From Deroplatys truncata (Eukaryota > Arthropoda > Insecta > Mantodea > Mantidae): a stretch of DNA of 64,000 nucleotides. The DNA lies in assembly GCA_030765065.1 (NCBI GenBank), contig CM060979.1, forward strand, positions 21,171,001 through 21,235,000, in the 5' to 3' direction. The notes below the pieces were generated by a model that did not search any database, was not told the origin of the DNA, and saw nothing but the letters and a program-made list of their open reading frames with translations. Shown in pieces: positions 22,218-32,761 of this stretch. Position 1 is the first letter of the stretch; the number at the start of each line of letters is the position of its first letter. A program made the position numbers and the translations under genes.

Positions 22218-22503
22218 CTGTCCTCCGTGGTCTAGGAGTACTATGCTGGCCTGTAGTTCCCGAGATCTCGTGTTCAAACCCGGCTGAGGACGATGGATTT
22301 TTTCGGGTGTAAAAATCATTAGCACGGCTTCCTTCGGTAGTGAAATAAAACCGGTGGTTCCGTGTCGTAGTTACGGCACGTAAAAGAACCTCAAGCCTGA
22401 TAATGAGGCCTCTGAGCAAAATTGCCGGTCTTTCACGCCCAATATAGAATGGGACGCTAAGAACCATAGTAGTTAAAGAGCGTCCATAAATAAAACTCAA
22501 TTT
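22218..22503 (+). mobile_element. SINE1
   Basis: TGTCCTCCGTGGTCTAGGAG at the head, B box GTGTTCAAACCC, body ATGGATTTTTTCGGGTGTAA, tail AATAAAACTCAATTT. Near full length with scattered substitutions; the A box is damaged by TCTAGGAGT. Confidence 0.85.
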
Positions 22504-23276
22504 AACTATTTCACTCATGTATCGATTGACCGTTCCCAGATAAGTCCTACAAATTCGATCAGTCACAGTTGTCTATCTCAATTATTTTATCTTTTTAATT
22601 TTATAGGATTCCTTATCGCTTGAACGTGCAATTTTATTTTTTCCTTAAGAGTCGCCAACTATTTTATCCGGTAAACAATTTTAATTTCCACTGTCGGGGG
22701 AAATCTAAATGCCGGACTGGGTATTTATAACTAATTTTTTTTGTGATTACCAGTATTTTTATAAACGTACTACATGTATATACTAATTAATTGGTTTTTA
22801 TCATTTTTAGTGAAATACCCCAAAATAAATGCAGCCCGGGTTCCAAATTCTCTCACGTTAAATTCTAGAGCTCTCGTCATACTACTTTAGATGAATATTC
22901 CTCAGAAATGGTTTCTGTGTTACAGGCACGCAGACATATAGAGAAGGCTGGGATGTGTTGCTAAAATGCAAATGGAATGTGCGAGCCTCATATCGCATAT
23001 TTGTATGAACTGACAAGAAACAAAAAGGTCTAAAGTCTACTGCTTAAAATGGTAAATAATACGAAATATCTCTGAAACAATTAATGCTTCATAAAAGCCT
23101 AAAACTATATTTTAATGCATTCTATATTTCTTTTACAGTAAGTTTTTATGCACCTTGCAAGGCTCATACATACATTTCTACGAAGACCTCAAAGGCTTTT
23201 CATAGAAAATTCAAGTTACCCAGACATTTTATTTGCCATTACATTAACATATAACAGATTAAAAAATCTGATGTGT
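22504..23276. other. Unassigned AT-rich stretch
   Basis: A faint resemblance to old H9 near 23050-23145 (AAATATCTCTGAAACAATTA) is too weak to call. Confidence 0.35.
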
Positions 23277-24099
23277 TACACTCACATGACTTTCTCTACT
23301 CTTGTACAAACTATTTTTACAAACGCTTATTCTCCATATGCTTCATGTTAATCGAGATGTTAATCTTATTGCTAATTTTCTTGTAGATGCAAGGGGAATT
23401 GCTAGGCTTTAAGCGATAGTCAAATCTTTTAAGAGCTGGTTGCTATGTGGAGTATTCCATTCTCTTTGCATTACCAGGACAAAAAAATGAATAACGAATT
23501 TAAGAAAAAGTATAAGTATTGGAAAATTTAAGGGAATAACAAGCAATATATCGAAAATGGTTCACTCAACAAAAAAATGTATATGAAATAAATTGTGGCG
23601 ATCTACATTTTTTGTGTAGTAAAACTTTGTCTATCTCTTATGGTTTACCAGTTATGCGAAAGTCGTTCACAATGAAGAATACTTTTGGAGACATTCCCAG
23701 AAAATTCGAGATATACATTTCATTTGTCATGAAAATATCTTAAACATATGATATTTTAATCAAAATCGTTAGAGCCATTTTTGAGAAAATTAAACTTTTC
23801 GAAAAATCTTCCATGTAAAGGGTAATCTGGGGTGGGGGGATTTTCTTGAAAACCTTCATGTCGCATCTCTGGAAGATACTGAACCTAAATACCAAGTTTG
23901 GTGTTTATCCGACTGTTCGTTTCTGAGTTATGCTGTTCACAGATAGACACACACAGACACACACACACGGACATGTTTCCAAAAATGCTTTTTTTGGATT
24001 CAGGGAGTCTCAAAAGATATATTTCCGGTGAAATCTCGGTATCGAATTTTTGGGTGGAATACAATACTTCCCCTACTTACTATACGTAGTAGAGAAAGT
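23277..24099 (-). mobile_element. H9 sub-type b
   Basis: From TCTGATGTGTTACACTCACA to GTAGTAGAGAAAGT, flanked by A-runs. The (CA)n block is at 23945-23967. It lacks a short piece near 23590 and is otherwise close to the copy at 11744. Confidence 0.9.
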
Positions 24100-24184
24100 A
24101 AAAATTCGTTTGATATTTTGTGAGCACAAAAATAAACAAAAGAATTGATTGTTGTGAAGATTTTCATCGTGCTTTTAAGATGCT

Positions 24185-24388
24185 GTGTTTAAATACGTTT
24201 TGGCATTCATGAATTTTTGTTTTTGAGCTAATCTAATCACACAGGCACAAACACGTGCGCGGGTAATTTTTTTTTCTAGAGATTTCAAGAACCTCAAAAT
24301 ATGTAAGTCGGATGTAACATCGATCCCGAATATTTGGTTGAAATTCGTTACCACCTCTACCTATATCTAAAGCGGTAGAAAAAGTAAA
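24185..24388 (-). mobile_element. Very old H9 fragment
   Basis: Block order matches the 5' third of H9 on the minus strand: TTTTTGTTTTTGAGCTAATC, ACACAGGCACAAACACGTGC, then AACCTCAAAATATGTAAGTC, then GGTAGAAAAAGTAAACG at the terminus. It is highly diverged. Confidence 0.5.
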
Positions 24389-25998
24389 CGTTTGATACCG
24401 CAATATTGACAGGAAGGTATAAATAATTAAATAAAGAAATCATAGCAGAACGGAGAAATAATTGCAATAGATAATTTCCATATATTAAATTAATGTATAG
24501 TGTAATAAGGTGGAGTTGAAGCGATTTGTTCAAGGAAAATGTCATTAGCGAGTCATGTTAAGCAAAGTTATTAGCAACAGCCGAAGTGTCGAACCCGCTA
24601 GTATAAAAGATTCTTCGAATGCAGTTATGGAGTGAATTGAATACGCCTGAACCGCCACGTAGACAGAAATTGTGTAAAAGAAAAAGGGAATAAAATTCTG
24701 AGATTCAGGAAGGTACCCCGTAGCACCAAGGTAACAGACGCACACATAAAAATTGTAATATTGGTGGTATAGTTCTAAAGTAGGTGGAGCGTAATTTAAT
24801 AATAAGGGTTCTAATCAGAAGCACATTCCTTCGTGCATACATTTGTCATTCTGGATACTTGTGATGACTCAAGTGTTATTTTAAGCGCCCAGTGACGCGC
24901 TTGAATGAGTATGATTTAGCGATAGCTGCGAGATTTGTTGCCGGTAAGCATTCTAAGACTCACGGCAAATTATGCTTCTAATTTCTTTATTGCTGTAACA
25001 GCTATTTCAAACTGTAACATTGATATTGCAGATGTTAGTAGGTATAATAGTTCAATTGTTACAGGATCGAGTGATACTATTCATAATCAGTTAAATTCGT
25101 TATCTTCAAACGGTCTGCAACTCGATGCAAGAGCTCAAGTATTAGGTCACATTAAATTTTCTCAGTCAATTTAAACTGGTGTTATCCTTTCAAAACACGC
25201 CCACGCATCCTCTGAGAAAAATATCTCATAGCCAACCACTGTAGCAGCCGGCAGCAGAATCAACAGCAGATATTGAAACAAAGGGTACGGCTTCAAAAAG
25301 TGACCGGCTTGAAGTTTATGCTATGACAATACTAATGCATTGACTTGCCTTTCATAGTTAGAATTATTGAAATTGTTTCCATCAAGAAATAAAGAATTTT
25401 AAACACGTGTATCAAGATTTAAAATTTATGCTAAAGCTCCCATTTTAAGCACCAGACTTGTTTCTCCACCAAATTTCAAGGGTTTAAATTCTGGCAAGCT
25501 GTTCTGGTGTAGTACTAATTTATTTATAAACTAATAACAGAGGTAAAATAAGATATATTAGAAGCAATACAGCTGCTAAACAGTGTTGCCAACCCCTTGA
25601 TGATGAAAAGTGGCTGCCAGAAAGGTCAGAAACGTCTAACTATGGAGCCGCTTATAAGTAGTCATATGTGTGCAAATCAGGTTTTAGAGAGATGACGGGG
25701 ATTTCCCAACCTTTTAAAATTATTCCTCTGGCTTGCTAAAGGAATTTCTTTCATTCAGGAATATTTTCTGCCTTTTCGTCACAAAAATAATGCTCATGAG
25801 TAGTATGGTTATGCTACACGGGACTTCAGGCTCACAGCCATACAAATGTCACGTGACGTGCTACATGTAAACATTCATCAACACAAATTCTAATATGCAG
25901 CTTAAACTGGCAGTACTTCGGAACCTCCATGTCCCCACTCTGCGCAGACACCGAAGTGTGGAAATTTGGAAATGAGAGACTGTGATCGTTCCATTTTT
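24389..25998. other. Long unassigned stretch
   Basis: The frame at 24935-25174 (79 codons, plus) has an ordinary amino-acid mix but no known domain. No repeats were recognised by eye. Confidence 0.35.
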
Positions 25999-26908
25999 AC
26001 TTTCTCTACTACGCATAGTAAGTAAGGGAAGCATTGTATTCCACCCAAAAATTCGATACCAAGATTTCACCGGAAATACATGTTTTGAGACCCCCTGAAT
26101 AAAAAAAACCATTTTTGGAAACATTATCGTGCGTGTGTTTGTGTGCCTGTGAAGAACATAACTCAGAAACGAACAGTCGGATAAACACCAAATTTGGTAT
26201 TTAGGTTCAGTATCTTCCAGAGATGCGACACGAATATTTTCAAGAAAATCCTCCACCCCAGATTACCCTTTACATGGAACATTTTTCGAAAATTTTAATT
26301 TTCTCAAAAATGGCTCTTAACGCTTTTGATTAAAATATCATATATTTAAGATATTTTCAAGACAAATGAAATGTATATCTCGAATTTTCTGGGAATGTCT
26401 CCAAAAGTATTGTTCATTGTGAACGACATTTGCATAACTGGTAAACCATAAGAGATACACAAACTTTTACTACACAAAAAATGTAGATCGCGTTAAAATA
26501 CACAATTTATGTCATATACATTTTTATTTGTAGAGTGAACCTTTTTCGAGATATTGCTTGTTATTCCCTTAAATTTTTCAATACTTATTTCCTCAAATGG
26601 GAAATCGTTATTCATTTTTTGTCTTGGATATGCAAAGAGTATTAATATGTGGCAAAGAGAATGGTGCTGCACATAGCAAGCATCTATTAAGAGATATGTC
26701 TATGCTTAAAGGCTACTGTATTTCTATATTTCCTTGCAACTACAAAACAAGGGGAACATAGTAGGCCTTAAGCGATAGTCAAATATTTGACTATAGCTTA
26801 AAGCTTACCAATTCCCTTTGCATCTACAAGAAAATTAGCAATAAGATTAACATGAAGCATATGGAGAATAAGCGTTTGTAAAAATAGTTTTACAAGAGTA
26901 GAGAAAGT
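25999..26908 (+). mobile_element. H9 sub-type c lacking the terminal hairpin
   Basis: It starts ACTTTCTCTACTACGCATAG after a T-run and ends exactly at the internal 12-mer (AGTAGAGAAAGT at 26897-26908), followed by AAAAGGCTAGATG. The usual 22-bp hairpin end is missing. A palindrome at 26749-26819, centred on AAATATTT, joins an inverted and a direct sub-type b segment. Confidence 0.85.
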
Positions 26909-27099
26909 AAAAGGCTAGATGTAGCCATAAAAGGCTAGGTTGGCATCACTGCTGCTATAGACAGCCATAGGCACTTGGTTTCGGTAAACACTGGGAAATA
27001 TTTGTGGAATGGAAGCAGAAGTAGGGAACTTTTTGCTTGCATTTTACCAGGTATAGGAGAAAATAAATCTCACAAAAAATAACTAGACACGAAAGTGTT
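26909..27099. other. Unassigned spacer
   Basis: AAGGCTAG occurs twice (26911, 26929) as a minor direct repeat; nothing else was recognised. Confidence 0.4.
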
Positions 27100-27470
27100 T
27101 TAATATGCTTCCTGGAACAATGTTAAAATAAAAAGCAGCGTTCCGTTTCGAGGAATCGGGCCCCGCTGCATGATTGCTGCGTTATAAAGGGAAACCCTTC
27201 CAGGCCCCCTCGTTGATGTGTGTGTGTGTGTGTGTGAAGAGGAAGCGACTGCTAAATGTGCAACCTTGCGCAGAGCGTGTTGCGCCGCCGCAACCTTGAA
27301 CGAGTTCGCTGCACCCACCCCACCACCGTTCGGACGGTTAGAGCTGGCAGTGGCGGACCCGCTTCTACAGGCAACATAGCACGGATGCTGCACGGAAGGA
27401 ATGCATTTCCGTTTCGCGTGATGCTGCAGGAAGGGGTTGAAACCGTACACAGCAAAGAAACCCACTCACA
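27100..27470. other. GC- and CpG-rich patch with (GT)n run
   Basis: This patch stands out for GC content and frequent CG dinucleotides. It has a (GT) run at 27217-27236 and a small hairpin motif GTTGCGCCGCCGCAAC at about 27279. Open frames overlap on both strands (121 codons minus, 72 codons plus), as expected of GC-rich DNA, and none is recognised. It could be a promoter-type CpG patch or part of an unknown repeat. Confidence 0.3.
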
Positions 27471-27681
27471 ATGAAAATTAAGCGTAAGCATAACTTAAAC
27501 TTAAAAGCTTTGCCCTGTATCTCTTAACTGTCACGTGCACTAGTCACCTATCGTTGGCTGCTGTTGTGTGATGCAAACTAGTTCCTTATTTAACATAATT
27601 ATTTATCTTAATATATTCGAGGAGAATTGTCAAATTTATACATTTTCATAACCGTATGAATTAAATATACTTCGTAACAAA

Positions 27682-27962
27682 AATTAAATTAAATTGAGTT
27701 TTATTTATGGACGGTCTTTAACTGCTGTGGTCCTTAGCGTCCCTTCCATATTGGGCGTGAAAGACCGGTAATTTTGCTCAGAGGCCTCTTTATCAGGCTT
27801 GAGGTTCTTTTACGTGCCGTAAATCTACGACACGGGACCACCGGCTGTACTTCCCTTTCGAAGAAAGCCATGCTAAGGATTTTTACACCCGAAAAAATCC
27901 ATCGCCCTCCGCCGGGTTTGAGACCGCGATCATGGTAACCACTACACCACGGAGGACGACAA
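27682..27962 (-). mobile_element. SINE1 with target duplication
   Basis: Reverse-oriented and close to full length, from AATTGAGTTTTATTTATGG to CCACGGAGGACGACAA. The flanks carry TTCGTAACAAA at 27671-27681 and 27964-27974. The region around the anticodon-like part is shortened. Confidence 0.9.
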
Positions 27963-27974
27963 TTTCGTAACAAA

Positions 27975-28689
27975 GTTAATGTATCGGGAACGTAAGTAAA
28001 TTCATATCAATAAATAGGTAATATGATCCTTCGGTTTAAATTTGATTCTCAGGATTACGAAAGCACGTGCATCTATCATGGCAGTTTTTTCTTGCTTTTA
28101 TCGCCTGATCTTGCATCATCGTTCAAAGGTGCACATTAGCCAATCAAGGGAATGGTGAGCGGACGATTACATGTCAGCGTTGCAAGGTTATAAGAAACAA
28201 GTTTTAAATTATATGTATTGTAATTGAAGCTCCACAGTGAATCACGTAAGCAAAACACAAACACTGAATTGAACTTAAACTTACAAGCTTACAAGGTCCA
28301 AGCTTTCAAGTATTTGTTTACGTCAAACATAAGAAACTAGCCAATCAGAGAGCGATTCTCGTCACGTGCTTATGCTGCCATCTCCGTCGCCAGGTGTTGA
28401 CTCGCTAACTGCCTTTCTATGTAAGACCACGGGCAGGAAACATTGGGATATCTAGAAAAGACAAACTGTGACCGTAGATAGTGTTTTTTTTGTGAGTTTA
28501 ACGTCCTTTAACTGGGTAGCTAGCTCTTGTTCATTTTGATACAATTAGGTACATAACCTCTTTTGTCGTGTGTACTGTCGGTTTACGCTTCGCATGCACA
28601 CATATTAGCTCGCTTGCGATTGGCTGCTGTTTATGTTTCGTTTGTGGTTTCAAATACTTAAGCTTTACGTCGTCATGTTAATACTCAAT
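27975..28689. other. Unassigned stretch with a short SINE3-like tail
   Basis: Near 28490-28520, TTTAACGTCCTTTAACTGGG matches the end of the SINE3 copy at 20652. The rest is not recognised. Confidence 0.35.
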
Positions 28690-28858
28690 TTTCATTTATA
28701 AATGGCTATCATAGGATCTAGATTTTCTGATCAACAATTATGTTCTTACATTACCCTTCTATTAAGGAAGAGAGGATTTATTCTTAATTATACGGTTTTT
28801 TATCAAAATATATCAGCAATTGATTTTTTTAAACATAACCAACTTATTAATATGAAAG

Positions 28859-29737
28859 TACGAGGGCTGATCAACAAAGACAGACTGATTTTTCCTGTAG
28901 CTTCCGTGATAGTTTCGTATCTGTAACATAAATATTTGAAAAGAGCAGGTTTTTATGTATAATGTTGGTAGGCGGCAGCACTCTCGTATTGGTAGGTTGG
29001 TAGTAATGCTCTATTTTGTAGACCCTACGTGCATTTCGCATACCAACAATGCAGGTGATGCATTTTTTAAATCGATAATCACCGGTGATGAGTCATGGCC
29101 GCATCATTATGATCTTGAAGGAAAACAAGCCAGCACAGTGTGGAAATCGCCAGCTTCTCCAACACCAAAAAAGGCAAAAGTTGTTCCATCTGTAGGGAAA
29201 GTGATGGTGATCACATTTTTTGACTGTAATGGAATGATTTACCAGCATGCAGTTCCCCCTCACACTACTGTTACAGCAGCATACTACACGTCAGTATTGG
29301 CTACACTGAGGAAGCACATTGCAAAGAAACAACCAGAGCTTTCTCGGACTGGGTGGCGACTTCATGACAATGCAAGGCCTCACGTCGCAAATCAAGTCAT
29401 GCAGTTTCTGGCTCGATTCAACATTACCTGTGTACCGCATCCACCTTTTAGCCCCGATCTTGCACCCTGTGACTTTTTTTTATTCCCATCACTAAAGGCA
29501 AAGCTTAGGGGTATTCGATTTGAGAACTCTGAAGCAGTGCTCAAGAAAAGTGAGGCGATTCTAAAGGACCTGACAAAGAATGGTCTGCAGCACATGTTCA
29601 AGGAATGGCAGAGACGCTATAAAAAGTGCATTGAAGTAGGAGGGGACTACTTTGAAAAAGATCATGTAAATGTTGAATTGGAGTAATAAACATCTGTGAA
29701 AAAAATCACTCTCAGTCTTTGTTGATCAGCCCTCGTA
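28859..29737 (+). mobile_element. Mariner element, internally deleted, intact ends
   Basis: TA-flanked element of 879 bp. The terminal inverted repeats agree perfectly over the first 23 bases (TACGAGGGCTGATCAACAAA and onward, 28859-28881 and 29715-29737). A full mariner is about 1.3 kb, so about 0.4 kb of the 5' coding part is gone. It sits within the R5 repeat. Confidence 0.9.
28955..29686 (+). CDS. Mariner transposase, catalytic domain only (N-terminal HTH deleted)
   Basis: An uninterrupted 243-codon frame. After a short non-homologous start it reads as a mariner (DD34D) catalytic domain: ITGDESWPHHYDLEGKQAS with the first Asp, GKVMVITFFDCNGMIYQHAV, LHDNARPHVANQVMQFLAR with the second Asp, and PFSPDLAPCDFFLFPSLKAK with the third Asp 34 residues on. 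The end KKCIEVGGDYFEKDHVNVE is the usual mariner C-terminus, and a stop precedes AATAAA at 29685-29691. The two N-terminal DNA-binding helix-turn-helix motifs (about 100 residues) are missing, lost in the internal deletion. The Met used is simply the first in frame. It should not bind its own ends as it stands, though the catalytic residues are all present. Confidence 0.85.
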   Translation: MYNVGRRQHSRIGRLVVMLYFVDPTCISHTNNAGDAFFKSIITGDESWPHHYDLEGKQASTVWKSPASPTPKKAKVVPSVGKVMVITFFDCNGMIYQHAVPPHTTVTAAYYTSVLATLRKHIAKKQPELSRTGWRLHDNARPHVANQVMQFLARFNITCVPHPPFSPDLAPCDFFLFPSLKAKLRGIRFENSEAVLKKSEAILKDLTKNGLQHMFKEWQRRYKKCIEVGGDYFEKDHVNVELE

Positions 29738-30108
29738 TTATAAAAATTAGCATTGTGGTGGTGTTTTTATCAGTTCAAAATTTCATTGGGCTGTCTTCAG
29801 TAGTCTCTGTAGAAACGGATTGCTTATATCAGAAGATGTCTTTCACAGAAAATAATGTTCAGATTAAAAATGGAGTGTCATATTCACAATTAGCACCAAT
29901 GTGTAGTCCAAAACATGCCCTAAAATGAGCTAAAATGTACCTATCAGCCTACGAAATGACAGATGCAGTACCATTTTTAAAACTATATTTAAAATAAAAG
30001 TACTGTGCGTAGAATGTTAAAATGCATACGAAATTAAAGAGGCAATTGCGTTTACAACAACAAACAACTGAGATTTTTTTGGGGGGGGACCCCGTAGTCT
30101 CCCCTTAA

Positions 30109-30531
30109 ATTAGAAATGTTAATAAAAAAAACTGTCATTGGTGAAATAGTTAAGTTTTAACTGTAGTTGTTGGAGAGATGAAGTTTGTTACATCAGCATG
30201 ACACGAACTATGATCAAACTTAGCAACAATTTGCTGGAGAGTGAATGAAAAGACCGCAAAGTGAAAGGCGGGAGAAGCAAGCAAAGGGGAAAAGCGTCCA
30301 AAAGGATGAAAATGAACATTATAAACGCAATTTGGTGTTCTTTGGAGTAGAAATACATACCAAGAAAAATCTCGTCGATAAATCATTTCAGTAACATCCC
30401 ACGTCACCTTCTGTCCTGAAAGTTCTGTAATAGACGAATACATATAGCAGAAACGTTTTCTTTAGGGAAATTATTACATGAAATTACAACACCAACTCGT
30501 TTATTAACAGTGTATTTTAGTACCATTTTTT
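30109..30531. other. Unassigned stretch
   Basis: The minus-strand frame 30150-30443 (97 codons) has no recognised domain. Confidence 0.35.
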
Positions 30532-31111
30532 ACTTTCCCTATCACATACATACTCGTAGTAGAAAAGATATTGCACTCCACCCAAAAATACCACATATTA
30601 AATACATTTACGTGACAAATAAATGCATATCTTGCATTTTCTGGGAATAGCCTGTGAAGTCCTTTATTGGAAAGGAAATTGATATAATTTTGTATAACCG
30701 GTAAACGTCAAGCGATAGACAAAACATGCTACTAGAAAAATGTAGATCTCTTTAAAACACACAATTTATTTTAAATAACTTTTTTGTGGCATCAGCCATT
30801 TCCGAGATATCCGTTATTAATGGTTTGAATCGTTCAATATGTAGCCATTCTTTTGAAGTCCTGTCGATTTTCAGCTGTTTCTCGTGATATCATGAAGTAT
30901 GAAGACCAGCATATAGCGTGCAGTTCTTAAACATTTGACTATCGTTATTCCCTTTGTATCTATAACGAAATGTGTAATATAACTATTTTCGGTAACGTTT
31001 ATCTCAATTAAAATGAAGTAAACAAGAAAATAAACTTTCGTAAGAATAATTTGTGTACCTACTAATAAACATTAGAGGGTAGAGAAAGTAGTGTGAATGT
31101 AACACATCAGA
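30532..31111 (+). mobile_element. Old H9 with internal deletion
   Basis: It starts ACTTTCCCTATCACATACAT after a T-run and ends GGTAGAGAAAGTAGTGTGAA, then AACACATCAGA. About 250 bp between the CCACCCAAAAAT and ACCACATATTAAA blocks, including the CA region, are deleted. The body is of the older sub-type (ATTTGACTATCGTTATTCCC, GTATCTATAACGAAATG). Confidence 0.85.
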
Positions 31112-31449
31112 CTCTTTATTTACTATCAATTCTGATCACCTGTCTATGTATTCTTGCAGAAATTATCTTCCCGCGTCTGGTTCGGCATCATTCCGTGTTA
31201 TTTTACTTTTCAACTGAAACAGGTTTTTGAAATCGGACCGCATATAGTGGATACTTGAGCCCCTAGAAGTTATTGCTATTTGGTTTCGGATTTGTAGCCC
31301 AGTTGAATGGAACCTCACTGGCTAAATGTCAATATCAGGCTTACCTAGTTTTGAATCGTTGCTCCGGTGCGCCCATGTAAAGTAACGCCGATTTCCTTGC
31401 ACGATGACGGACTTCGCTAGCATTGTGGTGCTACACAAATGTTTATATT
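31112..31449. other. Unassigned spacer
   Basis: Nothing was recognised between the H9 copies. Confidence 0.35.
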
Positions 31450-31813
31450 TCTGCTTTCTGTACCACCTACCTATAGTAGGGAGACGTATCGTATTTCACC
31501 CAAAAATTCGATTCCGAATTTTCCCTCTAAATACAATTTTTTAAGCCCCACGGAACCGAGAAAAGTACTTTTAGAGAAAGGTCCGTCAAAAAAATACTCA
31601 CACCATAAACTAACCTTTGCATCAGGCATGCCATTTTGTGATTCTCGTTATGATTTACCTCTTTTCTCCCGTCAATTTCGTGTTTTGGGGATGACGGCGG
31701 TGCAGTGCTGATAGAACGGATAGTAGGCAAACCGAAGAAGAAAACAGGGGATTAAACCTCGTGTCCACTCCGGTGGCAACCCTGCTTTGCATGGGAAAAT
31801 GTTCGATATTTTT
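31450..31813 (+). mobile_element. Old H9 fragment, host for the next H9
   Basis: The 5' start region TTTCTGCTTTCTGTACCACC, CACCCAAAAATTCGATTCCG and AAAGGTCCGTC are present. The sequence is unclear over 31610-31780, then TTGCATGGGAAAATGTTCGA followed by a T-run matches the H9 middle block (TTTACATGG-AAATTTTTCGA). The younger H9 begins in that T-run. Confidence 0.6.
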
Positions 31814-32761
31814 ACTTTCTCTACTACGTATAGTAAGTAGGGGAAGTATTGTATTCCACCCAAAAATTCGATACCGAGATTTCACCGGAAATATATGTTT
31901 TGAGACCCCCTGAATCCAAAAAAAAAGCATTTTTGGAAACATGTCCGTCTGTGTGTCTGTCTGTGAACAGCATAACTCAGAAACGAACAGTCGGATAAAC
32001 ACCAAACTTGGTATTTAGGTTCAGTATCTTCCAGAGATGCGACACCAAGGTTTTCAAGAAAATCCCCCCACCCCAGATTACCCTTTACATGGAACATTTG
32101 TCGAAAATTTTAATTTTCTCAAAAATGGCTTACGATTTTGATTAAAATATCATATGTTTAAGATATTTTCATGACAAATGAAATGTATATCTCGAATTTT
32201 CTGGGAAGTCTCCAAAAGTATTCTTCATTGTGAACGACTTTTGCATAACTGGTAAACCATAAGAGATACACAAAATTTGACTACATAAAAAATGTAGATC
32301 GCGTTAAAATACACAATTTATGTCATATACATTTTTATTTGTAGAGTGAACTTTTTTCGAGATATTGCTTGTTATTCCCTTAAATTTTTCAATACTTATT
32401 TCCTCAAATGGGAATTCGTTATTCATTTTTTGTCTTGGATATGCAAAGAGTATTAATCTGTGGCAAAGAGAATGGTGCTGCACCTAGCAACCAGCTATTA
32501 AGAGATATGTATATTCTTAAAGGCTACTGTATTTCTATATTGCCCTTGCCATTACAAAACAAGGGGAACATAGTACGCCTTAAGCGATAGTCAAATATTT
32601 TTAGAACTGGTCGCTATGTGTAAAATGTAATTCTCTTTGCATGTCAAAAGATCGTTTATGCAAATGTTTATCTCGATTAATATTAGATAGATGGAGAATA
32701 AGAGTTTGTAAAAATAATTTGTACAAGAGTAGAGAAAGTCATGTGAGTGTAACGCATCAGA
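31814..32761 (+). mobile_element. H9 sub-type c with internal long hairpin
   Basis: Complete copy of 948 bp: start ACTTTCTCTACTACGTATAG, end AGTAGAGAAAGTCATGTGAG then AACGCATCAGA and a T-run. The a-type segment (32441-32547, starting ATGCAAAGAGTATTAATC) is followed after about 12 bases by an inverted b-type segment (32560-32642, ending TTCTCTTTGCAT). The two can pair as an imperfect hairpin with arms near 85-105 bases. Confidence 0.9.

Larger units (their letters stand above)
28690..30108. mobile_element. TTAA-type repeat (R5) split by a mariner
   Basis: The segments 28760-28858 and 29738-30108 line up in order with the copy at 46152-46854: ATTAAGGAAGAGAGGATTTA and CATAACCAACTTATTAATA, then TTTCACAGAAAATAATG, AACTATATTTAAAATAAAAG and ATTAAAGAGGC. 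The right end GTAGTCTCCCCTTAA is the inverse of the TTAAGGG-AGACTA start of that copy. The TTAA ends suggest a non-autonomous piggyBac-like element. The left end is not located exactly, and no transposase coding is seen. Confidence 0.45.

Noticed and set aside
24935-25174. 79-codon frame as an exon
   Set aside because: Weak splice context, no known domain, and codon choice not clearly different from the surroundings.
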